A stretch of 64,000 nucleotides of DNA, from assembly GCA_040905905.1 (NCBI GenBank), contig JBBDQN010000056.1:8992-72991 (forward strand), written 5' to 3'. Shown here in pieces: positions 40,423 to 48,872 of the stretch (within the stretch, counting starts at the first letter, position 1; every line of letters begins with the position of its first letter). The position numbers and the translations under genes are program-made. The notes beneath the pieces were generated by a model, which saw nothing but the letters and a program-made list of their open reading frames with translations, was not told the DNA's origin and did not search any database. The DNA is from JAICND01 sp040905905. GTDB taxonomy: Bacteria > Actinomycetota > Acidimicrobiia > Spongiisociales > ZC4RG35.

Positions 40423-40713
40423 ATGCCGATCGAGATCGATATCGTCCATGTGGCCAGGCTCGCTCGCCTCGCACTGACTCCCGAGGAACTCGAGCGATAT
40501 CGGACCCAGCTTGGCGTCATTCTTGATCACGCGGCCAGGGTCCAGGCGGTGGATACCACCGGCTTTGCTCCAACTGCCCATCCGTTGGGGCTGACCAACA
40601 CCTTTCGTACCGACGAGGTCCGGTCCCCGCTCGACCGCGAGGAGGTTTTGTCCCAGGGTCCCCTGGTACGGGACGGATACTTCGAGGTTCCGCCTGCTCT
40701 TGAGGGCACATGA
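40423..40713 (+). CDS. gatC: Asp-tRNA(Asn)/Glu-tRNA(Gln) amidotransferase subunit C
   Basis: 96 residues. Characteristic VAHVARLARLAL-like start (IVHVARLARLALTPEEL), LGVILDHAARVQAVDTTG, and a C-terminal LVRDGYFEVPPALEG. GatC wraps around GatA and GatB and stabilises the complex that makes Gln-tRNA(Gln) or Asn-tRNA(Asn) by transamidation. It overlaps gatA by 4 nt; gatC, gatA and gatB are in the standard order. Confidence 0.95.
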   Translation: MPIEIDIVHVARLARLALTPEELERYRTQLGVILDHAARVQAVDTTGFAPTAHPLGLTNTFRTDEVRSPLDREEVLSQGPLVRDGYFEVPPALEGT

Positions 40714-42179
40714 GCCTGGCCGATCTGACCATCGTCGAGGCCGGAGTCCGGCTTCGATCCGGCGAAGCATCATCGGTTGATCTGCTGAACGCCGTGATCG
40801 AGCGTGCCTCATTGACCGAGGCACAGCTCCATTGCTATCTCACTATCGATCACGAAGGGGCCCGCCGCGCCGCCGAAACCGCAGATCGGGAAATGGCTGC
40901 GGGAACCGATCGCGGCCTGTTGCACGGAATTCCCCTCGCGCTCAAGGACAACTTCTGCACCAGAGGTTTGGCCACCACTTGTTCCAGTCAGATCCTGGCC
41001 AGCTACGTGCCTCCCTATGACGCCACGGTCGTGAGTCGGTTGCGTTCCGGCGGCGTCGTCATCGTTGGCAAAACCAATCTCGACGAGTTCGCCATGGGCT
41101 CCTCAACGGAGAACTCGGCCTTTGGTCCTACCCGCAACCCCTGGGATCCCGAGCGGGTGCCGGGGGGAAGCTCTGGCGGCTCGGCCGCGGCGGTGGCGGT
41201 GGGGTCAGCGTTGGGAGGCTTTGGTTCCGACACAGGAGGCTCGATCCGCCAACCCGCCTCGTTGTGCGGTGTGGTGGGCTTCAAACCAACCTACGGGTTG
41301 GTCAGCAGATACGGGCTGGTGGCCTTTGCCTCCTCGCTCGACCAGATCGGACCGCTGGCCCGGACGGTGGAGGATGCGCTGACACTGTTCGAGGGTGTCG
41401 CGGGCCATGACCCGTTGGACGCCACCTCTTTTCCGGGTGAGGTGCCAGAGATGCGTGCCGGCTTCGAAGCGGGTCCGAGAGGCATACGGGTCGGGGTGGT
41501 GAAGCAGCTATCCGGCGATGGTTACGAGCAGCCGGTGGCCGCAGCGATGTCCCAAATGTTGGATCGGTTAGCTAACGACGGCGCCGAGATCGTCGAAGTC
41601 TCGCTGCCTACCTTCGACCTCGCCCTCTCCTGTTATTACCTGATCGCCCCTGCGGAAGCATCGGCCAACCTGGCACGTTTCGACGGGGTTCGCTACGGCC
41701 TTCGAGTAGAAGGCGAGACGGTGGAAGAGATGATGGCCCGCACCCGCGCCGAAGGATTTGGTCCTGAAGTGATCAGGCGGATCCTGCTTGGCACCTATTC
41801 GTTGTCGGCCGGTTACTACGACGCGTTTTACGGTCAGGCCAATCGGCTCCGCACCAAGCTCATCCGGGAGCTAGTCGACATCCATCGACGCGTCGACGTG
41901 TTGATCTCACCTACCAGCCCGACAGTCGCCTTCGAGTTGGGGGCCAGGACCCAAGACCCGCTGGCGATGTATCTGTCGGACGTCTGCACTATCCCGGCCG
42001 ATCTGGCCGGAACCCCGGCCATATCGGTCCCGGTCGGGCTCGATGAGCGGGGCCTGCCGATCGGTCTCCAGGTGATGGCTCCGCCTTTGGGCGAGCCGAT
42101 CATGTTCCGGATGGCACGAGCCGTCGAGGAGCGAGCCGGCTTTGGCGCCCGCCCATCCATGGCCGGAACACCGTCGTGA
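40710..42179 (+). CDS. gatA: Asp-tRNA(Asn)/Glu-tRNA(Gln) amidotransferase subunit A
   Basis: 489-residue amidase that releases ammonia from glutamine for GatB. The Ser-cisSer-Lys triad is visible: Lys in IPLALKDNF (about residue 77), cis-Ser in VPGGSSGGSAAAVA, and nucleophile Ser in FGSDTGGSIRQPA (about 175). GVVGFKPTYGLVSRYGLVAFASSLDQIGP (read as two motifs) follows. It overlaps gatC and gatB by 4 nt each. Confidence 0.97.
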   Translation: MSLADLTIVEAGVRLRSGEASSVDLLNAVIERASLTEAQLHCYLTIDHEGARRAAETADREMAAGTDRGLLHGIPLALKDNFCTRGLATTCSSQILASYVPPYDATVVSRLRSGGVVIVGKTNLDEFAMGSSTENSAFGPTRNPWDPERVPGGSSGGSAAAVAVGSALGGFGSDTGGSIRQPASLCGVVGFKPTYGLVSRYGLVAFASSLDQIGPLARTVEDALTLFEGVAGHDPLDATSFPGEVPEMRAGFEAGPRGIRVGVVKQLSGDGYEQPVAAAMSQMLDRLANDGAEIVEVSLPTFDLALSCYYLIAPAEASANLARFDGVRYGLRVEGETVEEMMARTRAEGFGPEVIRRILLGTYSLSAGYYDAFYGQANRLRTKLIRELVDIHRRVDVLISPTSPTVAFELGARTQDPLAMYLSDVCTIPADLAGTPAISVPVGLDERGLPIGLQVMAPPLGEPIMFRMARAVEERAGFGARPSMAGTPS

Positions 42180-43624
42180 GCACCTGGGAGCCGGTGATCG
42201 GCATCGAGGTCCACGTCGAGCTTCGGACCGCCAGCAAGATGTTCTGCGGTTGTCCTGTCAGCTTCGGCGGAGAACCAAACACAGCCATCTGTCCGACCTG
42301 TCTGGGGCTGCCAGGTGCCCTGCCGGTTACCAACGGCACCGCGATCGAGTGGCTGGCGCGGATCGGTCTGGCGTTGCACTGTCGGATCGCCCCGTCGTCG
42401 GTCTTTCATCGAAAGAACTATTTCTACGCCGACCTTCCGAAGAACTATCAGATCAGTCAGTTCGACCTCCCCGTTTGCACCGACGGCTGGCTCGAGGTGA
42501 CGGTTGATGGTGAGGAGATCCGGGTGGGGATCGAACGGGCCCATATGGAGGAGGACACTGGAAAGAGCCTCCACCAGGGGCTGGGTGGGCGGATCCATTC
42601 GGCCACGTCGACTCTGCTCGACTTCAACCGTAGCGGCGTTCCCCTGGTGGAGATCGTGTCCCGGCCCGATCTGCGTTCCGCTGCCCAGGCCCGCGCCTAT
42701 GCCCAGGACCTCCGGGCCGTGGTAGCCGAGTTGGGAGTGTCGGATGCCCGGATGGAGGAGGGCTCGATCCGCTTCGATGCCAACGTGTCAGTCAGACCGA
42801 CCGGTCAGGAGGAATTCGGGACCAAGGTCGAGATCAAGAACATGAATTCGTTTCGTTCTCTCGAACGGGCGATCGCGTCGGAGATCGAGCGTCAAATCGC
42901 CGTTCTCGAAACAGGAGGAGTGCTGACCCAGGAGACCAGACATTGGGACGAGGAGGCCGGTGCCACCCAGGGCATGCGCAGCAAAGAAGGCAGCTCCGAC
43001 TATCGGTATTTCACGGATCCCGATCTGACTCCGATGGTCATGGCTCCCGAAACCATCGATCGCCTCCAGGCCGACCTTCCCGAACTTCCTGCCGATCGCC
43101 GCGGCCGCTACTCCCACCTCGGGCTGGAGTCCCATCTCGTCAACGTGCTCTCGTCCTCCGAGTCGGGTCTTCGTCGGGTCTTCGACGACGCGGTCGCATT
43201 GGGAGCCGACCCGGTTATGGCTGCCAATTGGATCACGGGGGAGGTCACGGCAGCGTTGCGAAGAACCGAGACGGCGACAGACGATATGTTGTTCACTGGA
43301 GCTGACCTGACCGGGTTGTTGAAGATGGTGAGCGAAGGGGCCGTGTCGTCCTCGGCTGCCAAAGAGGTGTTGACCGGGGTGATGGCTGGTGAAGGAGCCC
43401 CCGCGGCGGTGGCACAGGCCCGGGACCTGATCCAGGTCTCCGACGAAGGCCAAATTAACGCAGCCGTTGAGGAGGTGCTGGGAGCCAACCCCGAAGCGAT
43501 CGTGCGATTCCGCGGCGGCGAGGAGAAGGTCATTGGCTTCCTGGTTGGCCAGGTGATGAAAGCCACTGGCGGCAAGGCGGATCCCAAACTTGTCAACAGC
43601 CTGCTCCGGCAAGCGCTTTCGTGA
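42176..43624 (+). CDS. gatB: Asp-tRNA(Asn)/Glu-tRNA(Gln) amidotransferase subunit B
   Basis: 482 residues. Kinase-like domain with EPVIGIEVHVEL, zinc-site Cys residues in MFCGCP and ICPTCLGLPGALP, the RKNYFYADLPKNYQISQ loop, HMEEDTGKS, DFNRSGVPLVEIVS, and a C-terminal YqeY-type helical tail. It activates the mischarged tRNA and uses ammonia from GatA. GTG 42176 overlaps gatA. It overlaps the HAD gene by 4 nt. Confidence 0.97.
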   Translation: MSTWEPVIGIEVHVELRTASKMFCGCPVSFGGEPNTAICPTCLGLPGALPVTNGTAIEWLARIGLALHCRIAPSSVFHRKNYFYADLPKNYQISQFDLPVCTDGWLEVTVDGEEIRVGIERAHMEEDTGKSLHQGLGGRIHSATSTLLDFNRSGVPLVEIVSRPDLRSAAQARAYAQDLRAVVAELGVSDARMEEGSIRFDANVSVRPTGQEEFGTKVEIKNMNSFRSLERAIASEIERQIAVLETGGVLTQETRHWDEEAGATQGMRSKEGSSDYRYFTDPDLTPMVMAPETIDRLQADLPELPADRRGRYSHLGLESHLVNVLSSSESGLRRVFDDAVALGADPVMAANWITGEVTAALRRTETATDDMLFTGADLTGLLKMVSEGAVSSSAAKEVLTGVMAGEGAPAAVAQARDLIQVSDEGQINAAVEEVLGANPEAIVRFRGGEEKVIGFLVGQVMKATGGKADPKLVNSLLRQALS

Positions 43625-44244
43625 CCGTCCAGGCAGTCATCTTCGACTGCGACGGCGTCCTGGCCGACTCCGAATGGGCCTCGGCGAAGGCGTGGCAAGT
43701 CGCCCTGGCCCGACTCGGCTACCAAATGTCCGACGCTGAGTTCGGAGGTTTCATCGGTACCACCGATTGGGATCTCGCGGAGACGTTTGGTGAGCGGCTC
43801 GGCCACGATCCTCTCGGGGTATTGGCGGCTGCCAACGATGAGCTTCGCTTCATCCTGGCAGGGGGATTGGAGGCCTTCGAGGATGCCGTCGGATTGTTGG
43901 ATCGACTTGATGGAATGCCGTTGGCGGTGGCGTCGAACAGTGACCGGTGGCGGCTCGAGGCAATCCTGGCGGCGGCGGGATTGGATGGTCGCTTCGAGGT
44001 TTCGGTGGCGGCGGATGAAGTTGGGCAACCAAAACCGGCCCCCGATGTCTATCTTCGGGCGTCCGAGCTGTTGGAGGTCCTCCCCGCTGGCTGCCTCGTA
44101 GTGGAGGACAGCCCGACAGGCATCACCGCTGCCCGTGCGGCAAGAATGCAAGTGGTTGCGGTGGATCGCGGGCACTTTTCAGCCGACCAGCTTGAGCACG
44201 CCGATCGGGTGGTGTCGTCTCTCGACGAACTTCAGACCTGGTAG
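43621..44244 (+). CDS. HAD-superfamily phosphatase (beta-phosphoglucomutase-like)
   Basis: 207 residues. Motif I FDCDGVLADSE (nucleophile Asp near residue 9), motif II VASNSD, motif III Lys in GQPKPAPDVYL, and motif IV VVEDSPTGITAARAA. A helical cap lies between motifs I and II. The substrate is uncertain: a sugar phosphate is usual for this group. It overlaps gatB by 4 nt, and its 3' end overlaps the convergent ABC gene by 13 nt. Confidence 0.88.
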   Translation: MTVQAVIFDCDGVLADSEWASAKAWQVALARLGYQMSDAEFGGFIGTTDWDLAETFGERLGHDPLGVLAAANDELRFILAGGLEAFEDAVGLLDRLDGMPLAVASNSDRWRLEAILAAAGLDGRFEVSVAADEVGQPKPAPDVYLRASELLEVLPAGCLVVEDSPTGITAARAARMQVVAVDRGHFSADQLEHADRVVSSLDELQTW

Positions 44245-46073
44245 GCAGCTGCCTGGAGGCTGAACATCTCCGCATAACGTCCGCCGGCAGCCACCAGTTC
44301 TTGGTGGGTTCCATCCTCCACTACCCGTCCCTCATGCAGCACATAGATACGGTCGGCGGTCCTCACCGAGGAGAACCGATGGGAGATCAAAAGAACGGTT
44401 CGCCCGCTGAGCAGGCTCCTGATGCGTTCAAAGAGTTCATGTTCGGCCCGCGCGTCTAAAGAGGCCGTCGGCTCGTCGAGGATCACGAATGGAGCGTTGC
44501 GAAAGAACGCCCGGGCCAGCGCCAAACGTTGCCATTGACCGGTCGAGAGATCGACTCCACCGAGGAACTCTGGACCCAACAGGGTTTCGTAGCCACCTGG
44601 GAGGTTCTCGATCATGGTGGCGGCTCCTGCCTGCTCGGCTGCCTCCACGATTTGCTCGCGATCGCCCGCCGCTTCGAATCGGCCCAGGCCGATGTTGTCG
44701 GAAGCCGACAGGTGATATCGGAGAAAGTCCTGGAAGATCACCGCGACCTTCTGGCTGAAGTCGGACTGGTCCACCGAGCTGATGTCAACCCCGTCCCAGG
44801 CGATGTGGCCGTGGGACGGCTGATAGAGACCTGCGAGCAGCTTGGCGAGGGTCGACTTTCCCGATCCGTTCTCACCTACCAGCGCCACCACCTCGCCCTC
44901 GTCGATGTGCAGCGACACATCAACCAGTGCCTGCTGCACAGAACTTGGGTAGGTGAAACTCACGTCTTCGGCCGTGATGCGGCGAAAGGCCGAAGGACTT
45001 GACGTCGTTGGAGCGGGGGGTGGGATGGCCAACTCGAGAAACTGGCTGAAGTCATCGAGGTAGAAGCCTGCCTCCGACAACGTGCTGACGCTGTAGCCGG
45101 CCCCAGCCAGGCGGGCACCGACCACCGCGATCCCGACTATCGCCACGCCTGCCTCCGCCAGGGAGACCCTGCCGGTGGAGGCGAGAAACGCCACCAGAAG
45201 AACGATGCCCCCCAAGAGGATCCCCACCACGAAGGTGGAAGCCAGCGTGAAGAAGAGCTGGCGCCGCGCCACCGATCGCAACTCCGAAAGCCGATGGTCG
45301 TAGAGACGGTTCCAGCGCTCAAGCAAGAAGCCTGCGAGGCCGAATGCCCGAACCTCCTTGGCTTCGTCCCGACCGCCCAGCAACTCGCCGACATATTGGC
45401 GTTCGCGATCAGTGGGCGTCATCCGCCAGAAGAACCGCCAAAACGCCGAGCTGCGGCGTGAGGCCGCCATCCATGCCGGGAGTAGGACAGTCAAGACAAG
45501 CGGAATGAGCAGTGGTTCGATGGCGATGAGAGCGATCGACACGCCGATAACCCCGACCAGGGCCGAGACCAGGCCGCTGACGCCGTAGACCATGTTGAGC
45601 GGCTGATGGAGTCCGGCCTGAACTCGCTGTAATCGGTTGTGGAAGTCCGGATGCTCGAATGCGGCCAACTCGACCCGGGAAGCAACCGTGAGGGCCTGCC
45701 CTTGCATGTCACGGCTTACCAGTTCTCCCAGGATCTGCTGTTGCTCCCGCTGCACCGCAGACCCAAATAGCGACACCGCGGTGAGGGCCGAGAGAGAGAT
45801 CGCCCACGGGGCGACGGTGTCGAGCCCGGCCCCGAGCCGGTCGGCATCGAGGAGTGCCTGTAACGCCCTTTGGCCGACGATCAATTGGGCAGCGATGGTG
45901 GCAGCCGACACCAATTGGAGAGTGGTTGACAGGGCAAACTCGCGCCGCCCAGCCCGCATTACGAGGCGCAGGGCCCGGCGAACCAGATCGGGTATCCGCC
46001 GCAGATCGACGCGGGCGTCCTCGCGAGACTGGAGGTCGTAGACCGTCAGCGGTTGTTCGACGGGTTGATCCAC
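44232..46073 (-). CDS. ABC exporter with fused membrane and ATPase domains
   Basis: 613 residues. A six-helix type I exporter membrane domain (residues ~35-330) is followed by a nucleotide-binding domain: Walker A VGENGSGKSTLAKLLAG, Q-loop VIFQDFLRYHL, signature DLSTGQWQRLALARA (LSTGQ instead of LSGGQ), Walker B FVILDEPTASLDA and H-loop LISHRF. It is a half-transporter that would dimerise; the substrate is unknown. GTG 46073 is chosen because it places the start just inside the end of the Lgt-like gene (28-nt overlap); readings further upstream lie fully within that gene. Confidence 0.87.
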   Translation of the reverse strand: MDQPVEQPLTVYDLQSREDARVDLRRIPDLVRRALRLVMRAGRREFALSTTLQLVSAATIAAQLIVGQRALQALLDADRLGAGLDTVAPWAISLSALTAVSLFGSAVQREQQQILGELVSRDMQGQALTVASRVELAAFEHPDFHNRLQRVQAGLHQPLNMVYGVSGLVSALVGVIGVSIALIAIEPLLIPLVLTVLLPAWMAASRRSSAFWRFFWRMTPTDRERQYVGELLGGRDEAKEVRAFGLAGFLLERWNRLYDHRLSELRSVARRQLFFTLASTFVVGILLGGIVLLVAFLASTGRVSLAEAGVAIVGIAVVGARLAGAGYSVSTLSEAGFYLDDFSQFLELAIPPPAPTTSSPSAFRRITAEDVSFTYPSSVQQALVDVSLHIDEGEVVALVGENGSGKSTLAKLLAGLYQPSHGHIAWDGVDISSVDQSDFSQKVAVIFQDFLRYHLSASDNIGLGRFEAAGDREQIVEAAEQAGAATMIENLPGGYETLLGPEFLGGVDLSTGQWQRLALARAFFRNAPFVILDEPTASLDARAEHELFERIRSLLSGRTVLLISHRFSSVRTADRIYVLHEGRVVEDGTHQELVAAGGRYAEMFSLQAAAYQV

Positions 46074-46717
46074 CAACGGCAGATTAAGGAGACAGTCGCT
46101 GTACCGGCGACAGCCGCAACCAGGTAAAACACGACGGGTCCACCATCTATCGACGGTCGCATCGGTTCGGTGAGCAGACGAGTGAGTGCCGACCACAGGA
46201 TGGCCAGGCCCGTGATCGCCCCGCGGGGGAGGGAAATCCGGGCCAGGAAGAAAGCTCCGATTGCTAGAAGGATCGCGGAGTAGACCTCAACCGGGTGACG
46301 GGACACATCTGATCCCGGAAGCGACCAGGCCCAAGGGGCATCCGAAGCGGTGCCAAGACAGGCGGTGCGCCATACACACCCGGCATGCCAGCCAGCCAGG
46401 GCGGCGAGAGCTGGCGGGCCCAGGTTGTCGAGTGCGTACAGGTTCTTGCGGAGGGGCCAGGCGAGGGTGGCGAATCCGGTCAACGATGCCCACATCGTGT
46501 CGACTCCGGCCCGAACCATCAGAAACTGGCCGGGGTTGAGGATCGGGTTGATACCCGCCTTGAGGATGGCGGCGAGCCTTCCCGCCAACATCCCTACTAC
46601 CGCGGCGCCGATCAGGCGGTCAAGGGGCCGGTCGGGAGTGTCGATGAGGCGAAGCCGGAGAGCTACGTAGGCGGCGGCGACGGACGTGAGCACCGCCCAG
46701 AGCAGACTGAATTCCAT
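46046..46717 (-). CDS. Lgt-like (prolipoprotein diacylglyceryl transferase family) membrane protein
   Basis: 223 residues and about seven hydrophobic helices. Lgt-like features: GMLAGRLAAI near residue 45, a GC-centred segment (HAGCVWRTACLGTASDAPWAW) in place of the usual GC.LNG..YG, and SRHPVEVYSAILL, matching the Lgt HP.QLYE motif. It is shorter and more divergent than true Lgt, so enzymatic transfer of diacylglyceryl groups is uncertain. It follows the TlpA-like lipoprotein directly. Confidence 0.7.
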   Translation of the reverse strand: MEFSLLWAVLTSVAAAYVALRLRLIDTPDRPLDRLIGAAVVGMLAGRLAAILKAGINPILNPGQFLMVRAGVDTMWASLTGFATLAWPLRKNLYALDNLGPPALAALAGWHAGCVWRTACLGTASDAPWAWSLPGSDVSRHPVEVYSAILLAIGAFFLARISLPRGAITGLAILWSALTRLLTEPMRPSIDGGPVVFYLVAAVAGTATVSLICRWWINPSNNR

Positions 46718-47182
46718 CTAACGGTGGAGGAGTTCGTCGATCTGGAGAGCGAGGGTCTGCTCGTCGATGACCCCGTTGTGAGTGTTGATCAGTTCTCCAC
46801 CCGGGGCAAAGAAGTACGTCCTCGGAACACCGAACCCTCCCAGTTCGGCGATGATCTCTCCCGGTTGGTCGAAATAGTGCGGGAAAGGAAGGTCGAACTC
46901 GTCGAGAAACAGACGCGCACCTCGCTGATTGTCGTCGTAGTCGATGCCGATGAACTCAACCTGGTCGCCAAACTCGGCGTGCGCTTGTTGAAGCAACGGC
47001 GCTTCGGCCCTACAAGGAAGGCACCACGAGGCCCAGACGTTGACCACGGCTGGTCGATCTGACTCGGCCAGGAGTTGCTCGAAGCCAGCAAGGTCGATGA
47101 CCGGCAGTTCCGGCGTTAACGGCTCGGCGGGATTCGACGTGCTACAGGCTGCGACGAGCAGTACGAGGATGAAGCGATGCAC
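46718..47182 (-). CDS. TlpA/ResA-like thioredoxin-fold lipoprotein
   Basis: 154 residues. Signal peptide with lipobox LVAAC (Cys near residue 13). The thioredoxin core has the redox site WASWCLPCRAEAP, FIGIDYDDN and the cis-Pro in GVPRTYFF. Such proteins reduce disulfides of apocytochromes or other exported proteins. GTG 47182 is supported by CACAAT exactly 6 nt upstream on -. Its position with an Lgt-like gene and the c-type cytochrome region suggests envelope redox work, as an inference. Confidence 0.87.
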   Translation of the reverse strand: MHRFILVLLVAACSTSNPAEPLTPELPVIDLAGFEQLLAESDRPAVVNVWASWCLPCRAEAPLLQQAHAEFGDQVEFIGIDYDDNQRGARLFLDEFDLPFPHYFDQPGEIIAELGGFGVPRTYFFAPGGELINTHNGVIDEQTLALQIDELLHR

Positions 47183-47188
47183 GCGCTC

Positions 47189-47221
47189 ATTGTGGACCCA
47201 AGGGACGGCTAGGTGTAGCTT
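47189..47221. promoter_or_regulatory. Divergent leaderless promoter region
   Basis: On -, CACAAT (47194-47189) lies 6 nt before GTG 47182. On +, TAGCTT (47216-47221) lies 6 nt before GTG 47228. No Shine-Dalgarno is seen on either side. Confidence 0.45.
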
Positions 47222-47227
47222 GACCGG

Positions 47228-47662
47228 GTGACCCGGAGGCTCGCCCTGGCGACCGTGCTCCTCCTGGTGGCTTGTAGCGGGCTTCCGAGCCCACCCGACC
47301 TAGTCGTAGTTGCCGAGGATGGCGAAGTAAGAGTGGCACCTTTGTCGTACTGCTGGAACGACGTTGATCGAGGGCTCGATGCATGCGCTACCGGTACCTA
47401 CCCTCTCTCGAATCCGACCAATGTCGGTGGAGTTGATGGTCGGATCGAGTTCCTTTGGCACGTCGACGGCTGGAGGTTCGAGGCAGGGATCAACGACCCA
47501 GGCGATCAGGCGAACCAGATCGGACTCGACGCCACGTATGAAGGTGCCGGCCTCTGGGTGCTCGATCCCGGAGCCCGTGTCGGGCTCCAAGAGGTTTACA
47601 TCTCCGGGCGCGGACCCGAAGGTGACGTTGGTTTCATTTTCCTCGCAGAGCTCTCGGAATGA
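47228..47662 (+). CDS. Small lipoprotein of unknown function
   Basis: 144 residues. Signal peptide with lipobox LLVAC (Cys near residue 16). The mature domain has two Cys residues (YCW and DACATG), then GGVDGRIEFLWHVDGWRFEAGI and VYISGRGPEGDVGFIFLAEL, a beta-rich pattern. No family recognised. A shortened and frameshifted copy follows immediately at 47682-48061. GTG 47228 starts in step with a -10-like hexamer. Confidence 0.65.
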   Translation: MTRRLALATVLLLVACSGLPSPPDLVVVAEDGEVRVAPLSYCWNDVDRGLDACATGTYPLSNPTNVGGVDGRIEFLWHVDGWRFEAGINDPGDQANQIGLDATYEGAGLWVLDPGARVGLQEVYISGRGPEGDVGFIFLAELSE

Positions 47663-47681
47663 GGTGCCGAGAGACAGGCCC

Positions 47682-48061
47682 TTGACACGACACAAAGTGG
47701 CGTTGACGTTCCTAGCCCTGGCGGCTTGTGCGTCGGTTCACCGATCGAGGCCTGCCTAGCCCTCTGCCCAATCTCGGCACGGTCGAGGGTCGAATCGAAG
47801 TCGAGTGGCCGGCCGAGTATTGGGACTTCTCAGCTGTATTTGTGGACCCCGTGCATCGTGACGACGACTCGCCTGTCGAAGTCGATCTTATTGACCTCGG
47901 CATAGGTCTGGGCTCTCGAGCCAGACTCACGGGAAGGCCTGTTTGAAGTGGGGCTAACTGGCTACGGCCCAGAGGGGGATGTCTATGTCGTCTTGATAGC
48001 CGACATCGTTGCTCAGCCGGACTTGCGCGCTCCCGAGCCCTTCTTCTCCTTCTTGGCCTGA
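47682..48061 (+). pseudogene. Decayed paralogue of the upstream small lipoprotein
   Basis: Three segments in different frames line up with the intact lipoprotein at 47228-47662. First, a signal peptide from TTG 47682 (LTRHKVALTFLALAACAS). Second, DRGLPSPLPN ... TVEGRIEVEW matching DRGLDACATG ... GVDGRIEFLW. Third, after a frame change near 47937, FEVGLTGYGPEGDVYVVLIAD matching VYISGRGPEGDVGFIFLAE. The middle of the protein, including both mature-domain Cys, is deleted. At least two frame breaks make it a pseudogene unless sequencing errors are involved. Confidence 0.75.
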
Positions 48062-48129
48062 CGTTTCTGTTTGAGATCTTTGGTGGGGGCTTTCTTGTTG
48101 TTCTTGCCGCCCTTGTCTTTGTTCGCCAC
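48013..48129 (-). CDS. Small lysine-rich basic protein (38 residues)
   Basis: An unbroken 38-codon frame: GTG start, about 40 percent Lys/Arg, with the sequence pattern ANKDKGGKNNKKAP, then TKDLKQKRQAKKEKKG. Small Lys-rich proteins of this style recur in Actinobacteria and may bind nucleic acid, but no function is known. GGAG sits 7 nt before the GTG (rev), and CACAAT at 48164-48159 could be its -10. It lies antisense to the 3' end of the decayed lipoprotein copy. It is easily missed because of its size. Confidence 0.7.
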   Translation of the reverse strand: MANKDKGGKNNKKAPTKDLKQKRQAKKEKKGSGARKSG

Positions 48130-48242
48130 GGGATTCTCCTATCCGTCGGGTCGATTCAATTGTGTCATGGAAAAGAGGCGCTGTCACCGAATTCTCCGGC
48201 GTTCTGGCGCGAGGAGGCGACTTTAAGGAACAGAGTTTGAGT
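48130..48242. other. Intergenic stretch before the DUF222 remnant
   Basis: Contains the ribosome-binding site and putative -10 of the small basic protein at its left end. Nothing else recognisable. Confidence 0.5.
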
Positions 48243-48378
48243 TGGGTGATGAAGTCGACACCAAGGGCCTGAAGGAAATTGGCGGGCCGGTGGTTGGTCG
48301 CCATCCGATTAGGCGTCTTCGGTGTATGGGGGAGTTGGGGTCGATGGTCATGCCGAGTTTGGTGGATGACGATGGTTT

Positions 48379-48411
48379 CTCCCCCCAGGAGCGAAGCGAC
48401 GTTGGGGGGAG
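48379..48411. repeat. Hairpin repeat 1
   Basis: CTCCCCCCA (48379-48387) pairs perfectly with TGGGGGGAG (48403-48411) around a loop GGAGCGAAGCGACGT. The loop has the AGCGAAGCGA-type direct repetition seen in dispersed palindromic elements. Confidence 0.7.
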
Positions 48412-48493
48412 TACGGCGAAGCCGGGAGGGGGGTGGCGAACCCGTGGAACTGGCTTCGGACAGCTTCGCCGCCCCCTCCGCCACTTCGTGGCA

Positions 48494-48528
48494 CCTCCCC
48501 CAACGCTCACTCCGTTCGCTGGGGGAGG
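48494..48528. repeat. Hairpin repeat 2
   Basis: CCTCCCCCA (48494-48502) pairs perfectly with TGGGGGAGG (48520-48528) around ACGCTCACTCCGTTCGC. It is the inverted relative of the hairpin at 48379-48411; the two bracket a further GGCGAAGC/GCTTCGCC pairing. Confidence 0.7.
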
Positions 48529-48542
48529 AAACGGGATGGCCT

Positions 48543-48843
48543 CGGTCTGATGGGTGACGGCGATCGGTCCTTTATCCCCGTCGGTCCGGTCCAGGTTGGC
48601 ATCGACGAACAATTCGGCCACGGTCACTTCCCGGCCGGGGTGGTTTTCTGACCCGCCGGTGAGGGAGTCGGCACAGACGGCGGTGAGAGCATCAGCCAAC
48701 ACCTGGCCTTGGGTCTGGGCGGGGAGGTTGGGGAACGTCCCGGCTTTCTCTCTGAGTGCCTTATCGACTAGCTGACCGTCGATCCCGGGATCGGTGGTGT
48801 GGGTGAGGGTCATCAGCCGGTGGGCGGTAGGACGGGACAGATT
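48543..48843 (-). pseudogene. Remnant of a DUF222 (HNH-endonuclease family) gene
   Basis: In one frame from about 48843 downward: AHRLMTLTHTTDPGIDGQLVDKAL, PAQTQGQVLADALTAVCADS, then VTVAELFVDANL (segments quoted separately). This matches the latter part of the DUF222 domain that precedes HNH nucleases in Actinobacteria. The N-terminal part of DUF222 and the HNH domain are absent, and the frame runs into hairpin repeats at 48379-48528. DUF222-HNH genes are abundant and mobile-like in Actinobacteria; this looks like a leftover fragment. Confidence 0.5.
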
Positions 48844-48860
48844 CCCAGAGCGGCTGCTCT

Positions 48861-48866
48861 TAACGT
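48861..48866 (+). promoter_or_regulatory. Candidate leaderless -10 element
   Basis: TAACGT lies exactly 6 nt before GTG 48873 and fits TANNNT. Confidence 0.35.
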
Positions 48867-48872
48867 GGCGGC

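Noticed and set aside
43108..44175. Long minus-strand frame across gatB and the HAD gene
   Set aside because: It runs antisense through two well-supported genes and its product has no recognisable domain.
48223..48540. HNH endonuclease domain downstream of the DUF222 remnant
   Set aside because: No HNH His/Asn/His pattern appears in any minus frame; the stretch is filled by hairpin repeats and frame-shifted sequence.
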